DNA from: an uncultured Bacteroidales bacterium
GTDB lineage: Bacteria > Bacteroidota > Bacteroidia > Bacteroidales > ML635J-15
Direction of reading: 5' to 3'
DNA length: 37,974 nt
Assembly (NCBI GenBank): GCA_937982115.1
Contig: CALJNE010000076.1
Span: forward strand, 1 to 37,974
Positions 7,480 through 17,020 of this stretch are shown here, piece after piece. Made by a program: the position numbers and the translations under genes. Positions within the stretch are counted from its first letter, which is position 1, and the number at the start of each line of letters is the position of its first letter. The notes beneath the pieces were generated by a model. It did no database searches. It saw nothing but the letters and a program-made list of their open reading frames with translations, and was not told the origin of the DNA.

Positions 7480-9939
7480 TTGATTTACCCGGAAAGTTTT
7501 GAAAATAAATTAGGTTTCGACAAAATACGCAAGATGCTGAAAGATAAATGTTTAAGCAATCCCGGAAAGTTATTGGTGGACGACATTAAATTCAGCACAG
7601 AAATTTCTTTTTTACAAAAGCAATTAGACGAAACATCTGAAATGATAAATATCATCAGGCTTAAAGATAACTATCCCGCAAATAATTATCCAGATATTGA
7701 AGAATGCCTGAAAAAATTAAAAATTGAGGGAATCTCACTAAGTTTCGATGATTTTATAAATATAAGAAAAATTCTTGAAAACGGAAAAGCCATACTAACT
7801 TTTTTCTCAAAAGATAACAAAAACGAATTTCCAAACTTAAAGAACATCACCAGCCCATTAACTTTTCCTGTATTTGTCCTTGACAGAATAAATTCAATAT
7901 TCACAAAAAACGGTGAAATTAAAGACACTGCCAGCGTTAAATTAAAACAAATCAGAAGCAATCTTCAACAACAACTTTCGCTTGTTTCTACGCGTTTAAA
8001 CAGTATTCTCAACACAATAAAAAATGAAGGCTGGGTAAGTAAGGATTTGTCTGCAACTTATGTCAACGGTAGGTTGGTATTACCAATTGAGTCAACACAT
8101 AAAAGAAAGATAAAAGGGCTTATTCACGACGAATCAGCAACGGGAAAAACTGCATACATAGAACCACAGGAAATTGTGGAACTAAACAACAACATAAGAG
8201 AACTGGAACTCGAAGAATCAAGAGAAATACAAAAAATTCTTGCCGAATTAACTGATGAAATAAGAAAGTACAGAGAAGAAATATCAAGCATTTTTCAGGT
8301 TGTTGTTTATATGGATTTTGTGAGAGCTAAAGCAATTTTTTCACACGAAATTAATGCAATAGCTCCTAAATTAGTTGAAAGTCCGGGATTAGAGTTAAGT
8401 AATGCCCGACATCCTTTGTTATTTTTAGCTTTAAAAAAAGAAAAAAAAGAAGTAGTCCCCTTAAGTTTTAGTTTAACTTCTAATAATAGGATTATGGTAA
8501 TTTCCGGGCCTAATGCAGGAGGTAAAAGTGTTTGTCTGAAAACTACAGGATTACTTTGTTATATGGTTCAATGCGGACTACCTGTCTCGGTTGGAGGCAC
8601 AAGTGTTTTTGGAATTTTCAAAAAAATATTCATTGATATTGGAGACCAACAATCTGTAGAAAACGACCTTAGCACATACAGCTCGCATCTGAACGACATG
8701 AAAGTTTTTTTACGAAATTCGGATGAAAATTCTTTGATATTGATTGATGAATTTGGCTCCGGAACCGACCCTGTAATTGGAGGAATTATTGCAGAGTCCA
8801 TTCTCGAAGAACTTAATAAAAAACAAGTATTTGGTGTCATCACTACACATTATTCCAATTTAAAAATTTTTGCAGCAAATAATCCGGGAATTTTCAATGC
8901 GGCTATGCTTATTGACCATAATACAATGTCGCCATCATTTATTTTACAGACCGGAATACCCGGAAGTTCTTATGCGATTGAAATTGCACAAAGAATTGGA
9001 ATACCTCAAACTATTATCGAAAAAACCAAAGAATTAGCAGGAAATTCACAAACTAATATTGATAAGTTCCTGAGACAAGTTCTTAGAGATAAAAAATATT
9101 GGGAAGAAAAACGAAATAAAATAAAAATACAGGAAAAAAATCTCGAAAATCTTATAGAAAAAAACATTCGTGAAATAGAAAACATTAAACTGAAACGTAA
9201 AGCAATTTTAGATGAAGCAAAAATAGAATCACAAAAATTATTAAGCGAAGTCAATAAAAGAATTGAAAATACCATCAGAGCAATTAAGGAATCAAATGCC
9301 GACAAAGAAATAACTAAACAAGCCCGCAAAGAATTAAATGAATTTATCGAAAGTCTGAATTTAGAAGAATTAAATTCACAACATGAAATTGAGAAAAAAC
9401 AAGAATTTCTAAAATCTAAATTAGAAAAACGTAAGCAAAACGAAGAAAAAGAAAAGCCGGAAATAATTAAAATTGACCCAAATAAAATAAATATTGGGAG
9501 CAAAGTTAAAATAAAAGATAAGGAGTTATATGGCGAAGTTATTGATTTTAATGAAAAAACAGCAGTTGTTGCTTTCGGCAATATGTACACAAGTGTACCT
9601 TTAGATTCTCTGGAAAAAATCAGACAGGAAGATTTTAAAGAATTGAAAAAAACTTCGGGATTGGCAAAAACAATATATTCTCAAAAGGTTTTAGACTTTA
9701 ATCCATTTATTGACGTTAGAGGCAATACAGTTGAAGAAGCAATTAAAAAAGTTACCAATTTCGTTGACGAAGCAGCTATGCTGGATTTTAAAGAAATAAA
9801 AATATTGCACGGAAAAGGGAATGGCATCCTGCGACAACACATTAGAGACTATTTAAAAACATTTCCCTATGTAGAAGCTTGCTTCGACGAAGATATTAGA
9901 TTTGGAGGTTCAGGAATTACAATTGTAAAACTTAAATAA
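7480..9939 (+). CDS. mutS2: MutS2 family DNA/ribosome-associated ATPase with Smr domain
   Basis: 819 aa, the usual MutS2 length. In order: coiled core/lever region (about 1-300), MutS-type ATPase with Walker A GPNAGGKS at 343-350 and Walker B LIDEFGSGTDP with D423/E424, a long charged coiled-coil clamp insertion (about 515-660), then a C-terminal Smr domain with DVRG (745-748) and HGKG (777-780). There is no mismatch-recognition N-terminal domain, which separates it from MutS1. Family members act on branched DNA to suppress recombination and, in some bacteria, on collided ribosomes; which applies here is unknown. The start is TTG (MIYPESFE, the conserved family N-terminus). Its stop overlaps the start of the DUF3109 gene by one base. 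Confidence 0.95.
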   Translation: MIYPESFENKLGFDKIRKMLKDKCLSNPGKLLVDDIKFSTEISFLQKQLDETSEMINIIRLKDNYPANNYPDIEECLKKLKIEGISLSFDDFINIRKILENGKAILTFFSKDNKNEFPNLKNITSPLTFPVFVLDRINSIFTKNGEIKDTASVKLKQIRSNLQQQLSLVSTRLNSILNTIKNEGWVSKDLSATYVNGRLVLPIESTHKRKIKGLIHDESATGKTAYIEPQEIVELNNNIRELELEESREIQKILAELTDEIRKYREEISSIFQVVVYMDFVRAKAIFSHEINAIAPKLVESPGLELSNARHPLLFLALKKEKKEVVPLSFSLTSNNRIMVISGPNAGGKSVCLKTTGLLCYMVQCGLPVSVGGTSVFGIFKKIFIDIGDQQSVENDLSTYSSHLNDMKVFLRNSDENSLILIDEFGSGTDPVIGGIIAESILEELNKKQVFGVITTHYSNLKIFAANNPGIFNAAMLIDHNTMSPSFILQTGIPGSSYAIEIAQRIGIPQTIIEKTKELAGNSQTNIDKFLRQVLRDKKYWEEKRNKIKIQEKNLENLIEKNIREIENIKLKRKAILDEAKIESQKLLSEVNKRIENTIRAIKESNADKEITKQARKELNEFIESLNLEELNSQHEIEKKQEFLKSKLEKRKQNEEKEKPEIIKIDPNKINIGSKVKIKDKELYGEVIDFNEKTAVVAFGNMYTSVPLDSLEKIRQEDFKELKKTSGLAKTIYSQKVLDFNPFIDVRGNTVEEAIKKVTNFVDEAAMLDFKEIKILHGKGNGILRQHIRDYLKTFPYVEACFDEDIRFGGSGITIVKLK

Positions 9940-10529
9940 TGTTTGACATTGACAATAAAATAGTACACCGCGAGGTTTTATGTAAGAATTTCGCTTGCGA
10001 TATAAAAAAATGCAAGGGAGCTTGCTGTGTGGAAGGCGATTCGGGAGCACCACTCGAAGAACAGGAGGCAGAAAAAATCAAAGCACTGCTTCTAAAAATT
10101 ATGGATAAGCTGACCGATGATGCAAAAAAAATTATTCAGGAACAAGGACCGGTTATTATTGACATTGAAGGCGATTTAACAACAAGTATAATCGGAAAAG
10201 GCGGAGCATGTGTTTTTGTAACTTACAATGATGAAGGCATAGCTCTTTGTGCAATCGAACAAGCCTGGCAAAACGGAGTTACGGATTTCAGGAAACCGTT
10301 GTCATGTCATCTTTATCCTGTTAGAGTAAAAAAATACAATAATTTCGAAGCAGTAAATTTTCATGAATGGGAAATTTGCAAAGAGGCTATTATAAACGGT
10401 AAAATGAACAACATTAAAGTTTATGAATTTTTAAAAGAAGCTTTGATACGAAAGTATGGCGAAAAATGGTATGAAGAACTTAAATTAATTTCAGAAAAGT
10501 TAAGGAACCAATTTAATACATGCAAATAG
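9939..10529 (+). CDS. DUF3109 family cysteine-rich protein
   Basis: 196 aa. A dense N-terminal cysteine cluster (VLCKNFAC, KKCKGACCVEGD within residues 13-30) and later Cys in GGACVF, ALCAIE, LSCHLYPVRV and WEICKEA match DUF3109. This group is widespread in Bacteroidetes and related to YkgJ-type putative metal-chelating (Zn or Fe-S) proteins. There is no signal peptide, so it is cytosolic. It is translationally coupled to mutS2 through TAATG. Function is not known. It ends 8 bp from the convergent ruvC; a small inverted repeat AAATAG-TTTG-CTATTT at 10524-10539 spans both stop regions and may serve as a weak two-way terminator. Confidence 0.85.
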   Translation: MFDIDNKIVHREVLCKNFACDIKKCKGACCVEGDSGAPLEEQEAEKIKALLLKIMDKLTDDAKKIIQEQGPVIIDIEGDLTTSIIGKGGACVFVTYNDEGIALCAIEQAWQNGVTDFRKPLSCHLYPVRVKKYNNFEAVNFHEWEICKEAIINGKMNNIKVYEFLKEALIRKYGEKWYEELKLISEKLRNQFNTCK

Positions 10530-10537
10530 TTTGCTAT

Positions 10538-11110
10538 TTATAAATCCTTATCATCAAAGGGGATATTTTTTCTACGCAAAAACTCTTTCCAATTATTGCA
10601 TTTAACATCTGAAATAATACTGTCGCGTTGATAGCAATGACACAAAGCTGCTGCAATACCATCAGTTGCATCAAGTTTCTCGGGAAGTTCATTTAGTTTT
10701 AATATTCTTTGGAGCATTCCGGCAACTTGTTCTTTTGAGGCAGCACCATTTCCTGTTATGGCAAGTTTAATTTTGCGAGGTGAATATTCAAAAATTGGTA
10801 TTGTTCGATTTAAAGCTGCGGCAATTGCAGCTCCCTGAGCACGTCCAAGTTTTAGCATAGACTGAACATTTTTACCTTGAAAAGGAGCTTCAATAGCCAG
10901 TTCGTCGGGTTTAAAGCCATCTATCAACTGAATTGTTCGTTCGTAAATATGTTTTAGTTTATCGAAATGACCATCCATTTTTCTCATATCCACAATACCA
11001 TATCCGATACAGACTATCACAGAATTTTTTTCGTGAATAACTCCGTATCCCATGATATTTGTACCAGGGTCTATTCCTAAGATTATTCTGTCTTTTGTGG
11101 GTTTAGTCAT
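10538..11110 (-). CDS. ruvC: Crossover junction endodeoxyribonuclease RuvC
   Basis: 190 aa Holliday-junction resolvase. The RNase H-like catalytic acids are all present: D14 (GIDPGT), E74 (AIEAPF), D147 and D150 (LDATD), with the same three-residue spacing of the last pair as in E. coli RuvC. The length is normal with a short extra C-terminal tail. It works with RuvAB, which are not in this window. ruvC is the last gene of the serS-lipoprotein-TPR-ruvC operon, and its ATG overlaps the TPR gene stop by four bases (ATGA). Confidence 0.96.
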   Translation of the reverse strand: MTKPTKDRIILGIDPGTNIMGYGVIHEKNSVIVCIGYGIVDMRKMDGHFDKLKHIYERTIQLIDGFKPDELAIEAPFQGKNVQSMLKLGRAQGAAIAAALNRTIPIFEYSPRKIKLAITGNGAASKEQVAGMLQRILKLNELPEKLDATDGIAAALCHCYQRDSIISDVKCNNWKEFLRRKNIPFDDKDL

Positions 11111-12918
11111 TTTCTATCTGTAATATTTCTTAAATTTTTGCGAGCATCAACTGTGAAAATACTTCCGGGATAATCCATTATCAGTTTGAGGTAATGTTCT
11201 TTTGCTTCATCAAAATTCCTGAGTTTCTCCTGAATTATTGCATAATTAAAAAGAGCATTATCAGCTAAAATGTCGTATCCAAATTCAGTAAAAACGCGTT
11301 TATAATAATCAAGAGCTTTTTGATAATTTCCGGTTTTCTTATAGATTTCAGCTTTCCTGAAGAGTACATCATCCATCAAGCTATGACCTTTAAAAAGATT
11401 TTCAATTGAATCGAGAGTTTGCAAGGCGGCCTGATATTTATTTGAAAAAAAGTAAAAATCTGCTCTTGCAAACATTTTCATTGTATGTTCAGTTGTATCG
11501 AGATTATAATTTTCGGCAATAAACAAACTTAATTCCAGTGCGTCGTTAGCAATTAGTTTTGAAGTACTGGCTTTTAGCACATCGAGTTGAGCCTGAGCCC
11601 ATTTAAACTGTCCTGTATAGTATGCTAATTTAGCTTTCCTCAATCTTGCCTCATGTCCGATTGGTTGTTCTTTACTTTCTTTTTCAACCTGAGCATAAGC
11701 TAATGCAGCATCCCAAGGATTGCCGGACAATAAATAAATATCACCGAGCAAAAGTTTTAAAATATTTTCCTGTTCAACCGGAAATCTTCTGTCTGATAAG
11801 CTAACTTTTATTAAATTTATTGCCTCATCAAATTTTTCGAGATAAAAAGCTTTTATATTAACAAGTGCATAAATTATTTTGTAAGAATCTTTACGCGTAA
11901 CAAAACTTAGAGACTCCTCGAGCATTTTTTCAAGTTTTGTAAGTTCTTCAGCAGAAGGAGAAAGTTGAGATGTAGCCTTAGAATATAAAACATTCAAATA
12001 CTCAATATAAGCATACTGATAATATGAATTGTCTCTTCCTTTAGCCATTATATATTCAAAAGTTTGTAAAGCCAGTTCATATTCCTCGTTTTCAAACATC
12101 AGTACTCCAAATTCTATTATTTCTTTTTCGCCTGATTTTGTACGTTTGTCAATTGCGATTAATTGATTTAATGCCTGTCTGAATTTTCCAGTTTGAGTGT
12201 ATTGCCATATAAGTAATTGAGTAAAAACAGGATTTTGGGGGAACTTTTGAATTTTATCAAAAACCATCACTTCAATAATGCTGTCCACATTTTGGTCTAT
12301 GTCATTTAGCATGGATTGTTGCAAACGAGATTGGACGGTAGGCATGTTTTGAGGATATCTTTCAAGATTTCGCAGGTATTCTGCCAACATTCTGTAATAA
12401 TCTCGTTGTATGTAATACAAATTTCCTAATTCCATTGAAAGGTCAGAATTAGTCGCCTTCTCCCCTTTTTTATAAACTTGTTCGGCATATTCCCACAAGC
12501 GATAACTCATAAAAGCACTTGCAGCAATATTTATATTATTTCGATTTGTAATTGCTAAATCAATTGCCTCTTTAAAAATTTTATCTGCTTCAGAAGTACG
12601 ATTAGATGAATAATAAACCATTCCGAGGTCAATTTGCAGATAGAGATCGTTTTTATTCTTTTTGAGTTCGCGTTTTAAGAATTTTTCGGCTGTGTCAAAA
12701 TCTTTCAATTCAAATAAACACCGGAGATAATAATCTCTATTATGTTTGTATCCGGTTTCGCGATACAATTTTTCATAAATCTCGGCAGCCTTTTGAAATT
12801 CACCATTTTGATAATATCGCAAGGCAAGCTGCGAGTCACTATCCTGAGCAATTGCGGTTGCTGCAATAAAAAGCAATCCGCAAATTAAGAGACAATATTT
12901 AAAAATATTTTTCTTCAA
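11107..12918 (-). CDS. Secreted tetratricopeptide-repeat protein
   Basis: 603 aa with a signal peptide (residues 1-24, cleavage after ATAIA). The remainder is all-helical with repeated TPR-like units, for instance [39 protein letters not shown] and [17 protein letters not shown] near the C-terminus. It is probably a periplasmic or outer-membrane-associated scaffold. The last repeats resemble those of YbgF/BamD-type tetratricopeptide proteins, but I do not recognise a named family. It overlaps the upstream lipoprotein gene by 20 bp and ruvC by 4 bp, so co-expression is likely. Confidence 0.85.
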   Translation of the reverse strand: MKKNIFKYCLLICGLLFIAATAIAQDSDSQLALRYYQNGEFQKAAEIYEKLYRETGYKHNRDYYLRCLFELKDFDTAEKFLKRELKKNKNDLYLQIDLGMVYYSSNRTSEADKIFKEAIDLAITNRNNINIAASAFMSYRLWEYAEQVYKKGEKATNSDLSMELGNLYYIQRDYYRMLAEYLRNLERYPQNMPTVQSRLQQSMLNDIDQNVDSIIEVMVFDKIQKFPQNPVFTQLLIWQYTQTGKFRQALNQLIAIDKRTKSGEKEIIEFGVLMFENEEYELALQTFEYIMAKGRDNSYYQYAYIEYLNVLYSKATSQLSPSAEELTKLEKMLEESLSFVTRKDSYKIIYALVNIKAFYLEKFDEAINLIKVSLSDRRFPVEQENILKLLLGDIYLLSGNPWDAALAYAQVEKESKEQPIGHEARLRKAKLAYYTGQFKWAQAQLDVLKASTSKLIANDALELSLFIAENYNLDTTEHTMKMFARADFYFFSNKYQAALQTLDSIENLFKGHSLMDDVLFRKAEIYKKTGNYQKALDYYKRVFTEFGYDILADNALFNYAIIQEKLRNFDEAKEHYLKLIMDYPGSIFTVDARKNLRNITDRK

Positions 12919-13456
12919 GGGATTTTTTTAGTTTTATCATTTTTGGATGAAGTTCTTTATATTTTGCCTCATGATAGCGAGCAAAATCAATTTCTCCGTC
13001 AAGAATAATGCTTATTTGATTAAGAATAGAATCTTCTTCTCTAAGATATTTGTCAATTTCATCATCTTTCAAAAATCCTCTTTTAATATCGTGTTTGAGA
13101 TTTTCAATCTGAGATTTAGATTTTATAAGCTCATTACGCAAAGGATTAATATGATGAGATTCTAATTTTTTAAAACATTTTTCGATAGCTCCGTATTGAG
13201 CAATTAAATCCCATTCTTCGTCGGAGAATTCAGCATCGGGAGGTAATTTACTGATAAACAAATCATAGACTTTTGTAGTGTCATAGATTTGTTTAAACTT
13301 TTTGAAATCAAGGCTATCAATTCTTTTGTTGAGAAAATCAATTTTTGAAAGCATCTCATTTGTTTTTTCGATACCTTCTTTCTGTTTTTGAGTTTTGCAA
13401 GATGCTAAAGTAAGCAAAACGAACAACCACAATATTAAAGTTCTGCTAATTTTCAT
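12899..13456 (-). CDS. Lipoprotein of unknown function
   Basis: 185 aa. The N-terminus has a charged start, a hydrophobic stretch and a lipobox LASC (Cys20), so it is a lipid-anchored envelope protein. The rest is strongly charged and predicted helical (heptad-like stretches such as MLSKIDFLNKRIDSLDF and LIKSKSQIENLKHDIKRGFL). I do not recognise the family. It lies 8 bp after serS and overlaps the TPR gene by 20 bp. The constant pairing with a secreted TPR protein suggests the two may act together at the envelope (inference from order only). Confidence 0.75.
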   Translation of the reverse strand: MKISRTLILWLFVLLTLASCKTQKQKEGIEKTNEMLSKIDFLNKRIDSLDFKKFKQIYDTTKVYDLFISKLPPDAEFSDEEWDLIAQYGAIEKCFKKLESHHINPLRNELIKSKSQIENLKHDIKRGFLKDDEIDKYLREEDSILNQISIILDGEIDFARYHEAKYKELHPKMIKLKKSLEEKYF

Positions 13457-13464
13457 TATAAAGA

Positions 13465-14739
13465 TTATTTAGTAATAAATTCAAAACCTGTATATTTTAC
13501 TAGAACTTCCGGTATTTTAATTCCTTGTTTACTTTGATTATTTTCGAGCAATGCGGCAATAATTCGAGGCAAAGCAAGAGCACTTCCGTTTAATGTATGA
13601 GCAAGTTTTGTTTTTTTATCACTTTCGGATTTAAATCTCAATTTCAAGCGATTAGCCTGAAATTCCTCGAAGTTTGATACGGAACTTACTTCGAGCCATC
13701 TTTCCTGAGCGGCGGAGAAAACTTCAAAATCATAAGTTAATGCAGAAGTAAAGCTCATATCTCCACCACAAAGTTTAACTATTCTGTATGGTAAGCCTAA
13801 TTTAGCAAGGAGGGATTCAACATGAGCCACCATTTCGTCGAGAGCCTGATAAGAGTCATCGGGTTTACGAATTTGAACTATTTCTACTTTGTCGAATTGA
13901 TGCAAACGATTTAGTCCTCGCACATGAGCTCCCCATGAACCTGCTTCGCGACGAAAACATGCCGAATATGCACAATTCTTTATTGGAAAATCTTTTTCCG
14001 ACAATATTACATCTCTGTAAATATTTGTTACAGGAACTTCAGCTGTTGGAATAAGATATAGATTATCTTCTGTTACATGATACATCTGACCTTCTTTGTC
14101 AGGTAACTGGCCTGTTCCAAAACCACTGTCTTGATTTACCATTAATGGCGGCAATACTTCGACATATCCGGATTTTTCTGCTTCGTCAAGAAAAAAACTA
14201 ATCAATGCACGTTGTAATTTAGCTCCTTTCCCTTTATACACGGGAAAACCGGCACCTGTAATTTTAACTCCAAGTTCAAAATCAATAATATCATATTCTT
14301 TTATCAAATCCCAGTGTGCTTTTTTCTCTTCCAAAACAGGAATCTGGCCTCCCTCCTTAACAATGATATTATCATCGGTCCCTTTCCCGGCAGGAACAGA
14401 TTCGTGAGGGAGATTTGGTAACAGCACTATTAAATTATTCAGCTCTGTTTCGGCGAGGTTAAAATCACTTTCTAAAATTTTAATTTGTTCTTTTAAACTT
14501 GCAGTTTTTTCTTTAAGGATTTCTGCTTCTTCTCTTTTACCTTGAGAATAAAGCATTCCGATTTGTTTGGAAATATCGTTTAATTCTTTTTGATTGTTAT
14601 CTTTTTTAAACTGAATTTCTCTACGTTTATCGTCAATTTCGATTATTTTTTCAACAATTTCTCCGGCATCGAAATTTTTAATTTTCAAGCGATTAATCAC
14701 TTTTTCCTTTTCTTCTCTAATCGTCTTTAAGGTTAACAT
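13465..14739 (-). CDS. serS: Seryl-tRNA synthetase
   Basis: Charges tRNA-Ser. Residues 1-105 form the long antiparallel coiled-coil tRNA-binding arm (KTIREEKEKVINRLK... to about 105). The class II catalytic domain has motif 2 (ACFRREAGSWG...RLHQFDKVE) and motif 3 (NGSALALPRIIAALLENNQ). I choose the ATG at 14739 (MLTLKTIRE, the conserved beginning). A longer frame from a TTG at 14745 adds only two residues. Length is 424 aa, normal for the family. It follows the rpmA terminator, so it probably has its own promoter, and leads the operon with the lipoprotein, TPR and ruvC genes. Confidence 0.97.
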   Translation of the reverse strand: MLTLKTIREEKEKVINRLKIKNFDAGEIVEKIIEIDDKRREIQFKKDNNQKELNDISKQIGMLYSQGKREEAEILKEKTASLKEQIKILESDFNLAETELNNLIVLLPNLPHESVPAGKGTDDNIIVKEGGQIPVLEEKKAHWDLIKEYDIIDFELGVKITGAGFPVYKGKGAKLQRALISFFLDEAEKSGYVEVLPPLMVNQDSGFGTGQLPDKEGQMYHVTEDNLYLIPTAEVPVTNIYRDVILSEKDFPIKNCAYSACFRREAGSWGAHVRGLNRLHQFDKVEIVQIRKPDDSYQALDEMVAHVESLLAKLGLPYRIVKLCGGDMSFTSALTYDFEVFSAAQERWLEVSSVSNFEEFQANRLKLRFKSESDKKTKLAHTLNGSALALPRIIAALLENNQSKQGIKIPEVLVKYTGFEFITK

Positions 14740-14808
14740 AAGCAAAATTTTATCAATATTTACAACGCGAAATTACATAAAGTATTTTCAATATCAAAAC
14801 CTGAATAA

Positions 14809-14846
14809 AACAAAAGAGTTACAGAATTATCTGCAACTCTTTTGTT
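14809..14846 (-). terminator. Terminator after rplU-rpmA
   Basis: Twelve-base-pair stem AACAAAAGAGTT/AACTCTTTTGTT, one mismatch, then a CAGA/TCTG inner stem with loop ATTA. On the minus strand it is followed by TTTATT. It lies 38 bp past the rpmA stop and separates the ribosomal genes from serS. Confidence 0.8.
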
Positions 14847-14883
14847 AAAACTATGGAAACAAAATTACAACTATGAAAACAAT

Positions 14884-15180
14884 TTATTCTTGAGTTTGTT
14901 CAACAGCTTGAGTTTCTTCCTTCTTTGCAAAAGGGATTACAGAAACATAAGATTTATTGTTGCGTTTTTTGCGGAATTCAACAATACCATCAACAAGAGC
15001 AAACAAGGTATGATCTTTTCCCATTCCTACGTTATTACCGGGATTATGTGTTGTACCTCTCTGACGAACGATAATGTTTCCTGCAATTGCTTTTTGTCCG
15101 CCGAATATTTTAACTCCAAGACGCTTACTTTCTGATTCGCGTCCGTTTCTTGAACTACCTACACCTTTCTTATGTGCCAT
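14884..15180 (-). CDS. rpmA: 50S ribosomal protein L27
   Basis: 98 aa. Begins [16 protein letters not shown], the conserved L27 N-terminus that reaches the peptidyl-transferase centre, followed by [10 protein letters not shown] and [13 protein letters not shown]. No N-terminal cleavable extension is present (unlike Firmicutes L27). The tail after about residue 80 is slightly extended and acidic/Gln-rich ([13 protein letters not shown]). It is 12 bp downstream of rplU, the standard rplU-rpmA pair. Confidence 0.98.
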   Translation of the reverse strand: MAHKKGVGSSRNGRESESKRLGVKIFGGQKAIAGNIIVRQRGTTHNPGNNVGMGKDHTLFALVDGIVEFRKKRNNKSYVSVIPFAKKEETQAVEQTQE

Positions 15181-15192
15181 GATACTTAAATA

Positions 15193-15504
15193 TTATGCGT
15201 TGATATCTTGAATTTCTATCTCAGTGAAATATTGTCTGTGACCATTGAGTTTTTTATAGCCTTTTCTTCTTTTCTTTTTGAAAACAAGAACTTTGTCTCC
15301 TTTGCAGTGCTGTAAAACTTTTGCAGAAACACTTGCTCCTTCAACTACCGGTGTTCCTAGGTTTACATTATTTTCATCTTCGATAAGTAAAACATTTTCA
15401 AATTTTACTTCGCTGCCTTCAGCTTCTTGCAATCTGTGTACAAAAACTTTCTTGCCTTTTTCAACTTTGAACTGTTGACCTGCTATTTCTACTATTGCGT
15501 ACAT
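15193..15504 (-). CDS. rplU: 50S ribosomal protein L21
   Basis: 103 aa, normal length. [19 protein letters not shown] and the C-terminal [15 protein letters not shown] basic segment are diagnostic for L21, which binds 23S rRNA. First gene of the rplU-rpmA operon, with a good promoter at 15562-15593. The leader of about 50 nt shows no strong structure that I could pick out by eye. Confidence 0.98.
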   Translation of the reverse strand: MYAIVEIAGQQFKVEKGKKVFVHRLQEAEGSEVKFENVLLIEDENNVNLGTPVVEGASVSAKVLQHCKGDKVLVFKKKRRKGYKKLNGHRQYFTEIEIQDINA

Positions 15505-15561
15505 CTTTTTTATAAATTTCTAATCCGTTTAAACACTATTTTTCAAAAAATTCGGACTGCA

Positions 15562-15593
15562 AAGATATAAACTTTATTTTTATTAGCAAAAAT
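15562..15593 (-). promoter_or_regulatory. rplU-rpmA promoter
   Basis: Reading the minus strand, TTTTG (15593-15589) and TATCTTTG (15569-15562) are 19 bp apart, a full match to the Bacteroidetes consensus. The predicted transcript begins about 50 nt before the rplU ATG. Confidence 0.75.
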
Positions 15594-15648
15594 AATTTTA
15601 CATTTTTTTGAGGATAATTATATTTTTATTCTTCGACGTTTAAAAAAA

Positions 15649-15982
15649 CTAATATAACTCTTTCAGTAGAAGGTTTGCGTGAATTGTCATTTTTGAAAAC
15701 GCAAACAGTTTTTTCCCAAAATCCTTCAATGAAGCTCCAATATGATAAACATCCGTATCATCAATAATAATTAAAAAACGGTCGTGCGATTTATTGTAAA
15801 CTTTAATTTCAATTGGTGGATATTGTTTATTATGCTTTTCAAGGTAAGTTTTAAGTATTGAATTCAAATTGACTGTATAAAATACAACGATTAATTCCAT
15901 CCTTCCTTTTCAAAAACAAATTCAAAACAGATTCGTCAATGTAGTTATCAATTAAAATTAATCCGTAACTCCGCAAAGGTTT
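15649..15982 (-). pseudogene. Remnant of a protein with a PLD-like C-terminal domain (ORF6N/KilA-N type)
   Basis: The open part (15649-15900, 83 aa) holds KSHDRFLIIIDD...VYHIGASLKDFGKKLFAFSKM. I recognise this as the C-terminal PLD-like module of Bacteroidetes ORF6N-type DNA-binding proteins. Just upstream, in a different frame (15901-15980), the sequence still reads PLRSYGLILIDNYIDESVLN, then LFLKRK, which is the expected preceding strand of the same domain. The gene is therefore broken by a frameshift near 15895-15905, and everything further upstream is lost where the TTAG tract begins. The methionine at 15900 is probably not a true start. What remains is unlikely to be functional. Confidence 0.68.
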
Positions 15983-16153
15983 TAGTTAGATAGTTATTTA
16001 GTTTATCGGTTAGTTAGTTAGTTAGTTAGTCGGTTAGTCGGTTAGTCAGTTAGTCAGTTAGTTAGTTAGTTGGTTAGTAAGTTGGTAAGTTAGTTAGTTG
16101 GGTAGTTGATTGGTTAGCGAGTTAATTAGTTTGATAGTTAGCGAGTTGGTTAG
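15981..16153 (+). repeat. Degenerate tetranucleotide (TTAG/GTTA)n tract
   Basis: About 170 bp made almost entirely of GTTAG-type four-base units with point variants (GTTAGTCGG, GTTGGTAAG, GTTAGCGAG). Unlike a CRISPR array it has no long repeat and no unique spacers. It starts exactly where homology to the gene remnant stops. Confidence 0.9.
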
Positions 16154-17020
16154 GAAATTTGAAAGTTAAAGAAAATCTGTTGAGTGAAAAGGAAATAAAT
16201 TATAAGAATACTTTTAAATTATCGAAGATAATTTGTGGGATGCCCAGTGAAGTTTAATGTCGCCTTCTGAATTTTTTCGTAAAATCAAAAAAAATCTATG
16301 TCGGGATTAACCCGGATGCTCCACACGTGCCTACACACTTGAAAATCATCAAACAGGGTAAGAGCAGAAGCAAAAATTCCCGTTGGGCTGCGGGGTGAGC
16401 CGTGTATTATTTTTGCTATGGCTGCGGTTTGATATATTATTAGAAAAAATTCTGACAGCAACAAGCTTTTTCTTTTGTTACTTTTCTTTTTGAGCGGCAT
16501 AAAAAGAAAAGTAAATACCACAAAACAGACAAAACATCTATACTCTAACGAACAAAGTAATTCTTTACAACTTACAACAAAACGAAATTACATATTACGT
16601 AAATACGTTTTACAATAAAAGTTCTAAAACCTTTTATGTTAATGTAATACCTTTACTTATTACGTATTTTTGTCGGAGTTATAGTTTAAACAACAGAAAA
16701 AAATTATGCTTACGATAATGTCGAAAATGTTTTTGTGAAATTTGAAAAGCAATTTAACAAACCCATTTATTTTTATACTGTAATTCCAATGTATTTTCAG
16801 CTCACAAATTTTTGTCGCTGCGTATTCACGAATTTATCACGAATAATTTATTTTTGTTTGATGGCTAAAAACTCTCAAATTTTATATTTACTAATTTAAC
16901 CCAAATTTCGCATTGATTAAACAAGCTTCTGAAAACTTGCTTAATAAAATAATTATCAAAAATTAGCGTTTATAGTTTGAAAAATTTTTTTAGGTGTATA
17001 TTTGCAAAAAATTATAAGAA
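16154..17020 (+). other. Gene-poor intergenic region
   Basis: About 870 bp without a credible gene. A relatively GC-rich island at about 16296-16430 includes a small inverted repeat CGGG-ATTAA-CCCG and is open for 78 codons on the minus strand (16285-16521), but that ORF has no recognisable domain and may be chance or a dispersed repeat. Around 16590-16675 there are ATTACGTA motifs and a TATTTTTG box, followed by no ORF of any length. The 3' end holds the porT promoter. Confidence 0.6.
16997..17004 (+). promoter_or_regulatory. -7 box upstream of porT-like gene
   Basis: TATATTTG fits TAnnTTTG and ends 16 bp before the TTG start. A TTTG at 16976-16979 gives 17 bp spacing, slightly short of the usual 19. 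Confidence 0.55.

Noticed and set aside
9006-9590. 194-codon minus-strand ORF inside mutS2
   Set aside because: It is antisense to the coiled-coil region of a clearly coding gene. Its Phe/Ser-rich, low-complexity composition is what a reversed Lys/Glu-rich coiled coil gives.
14740-14745. Longer serS start at TTG 14745
   Set aside because: The conserved SerRS N-terminus begins at the ATG at 14739; the extension adds only two residues.
15981-16153. CRISPR array
   Set aside because: The repeat unit is four bases and there are no unique spacers or cas genes.
16285-16521. 78-codon minus-strand ORF as a real gene
   Set aside because: No promoter close by, no recognisable domain, and its open state coincides with a GC-rich island; kept only as a low-level observation about the segment.
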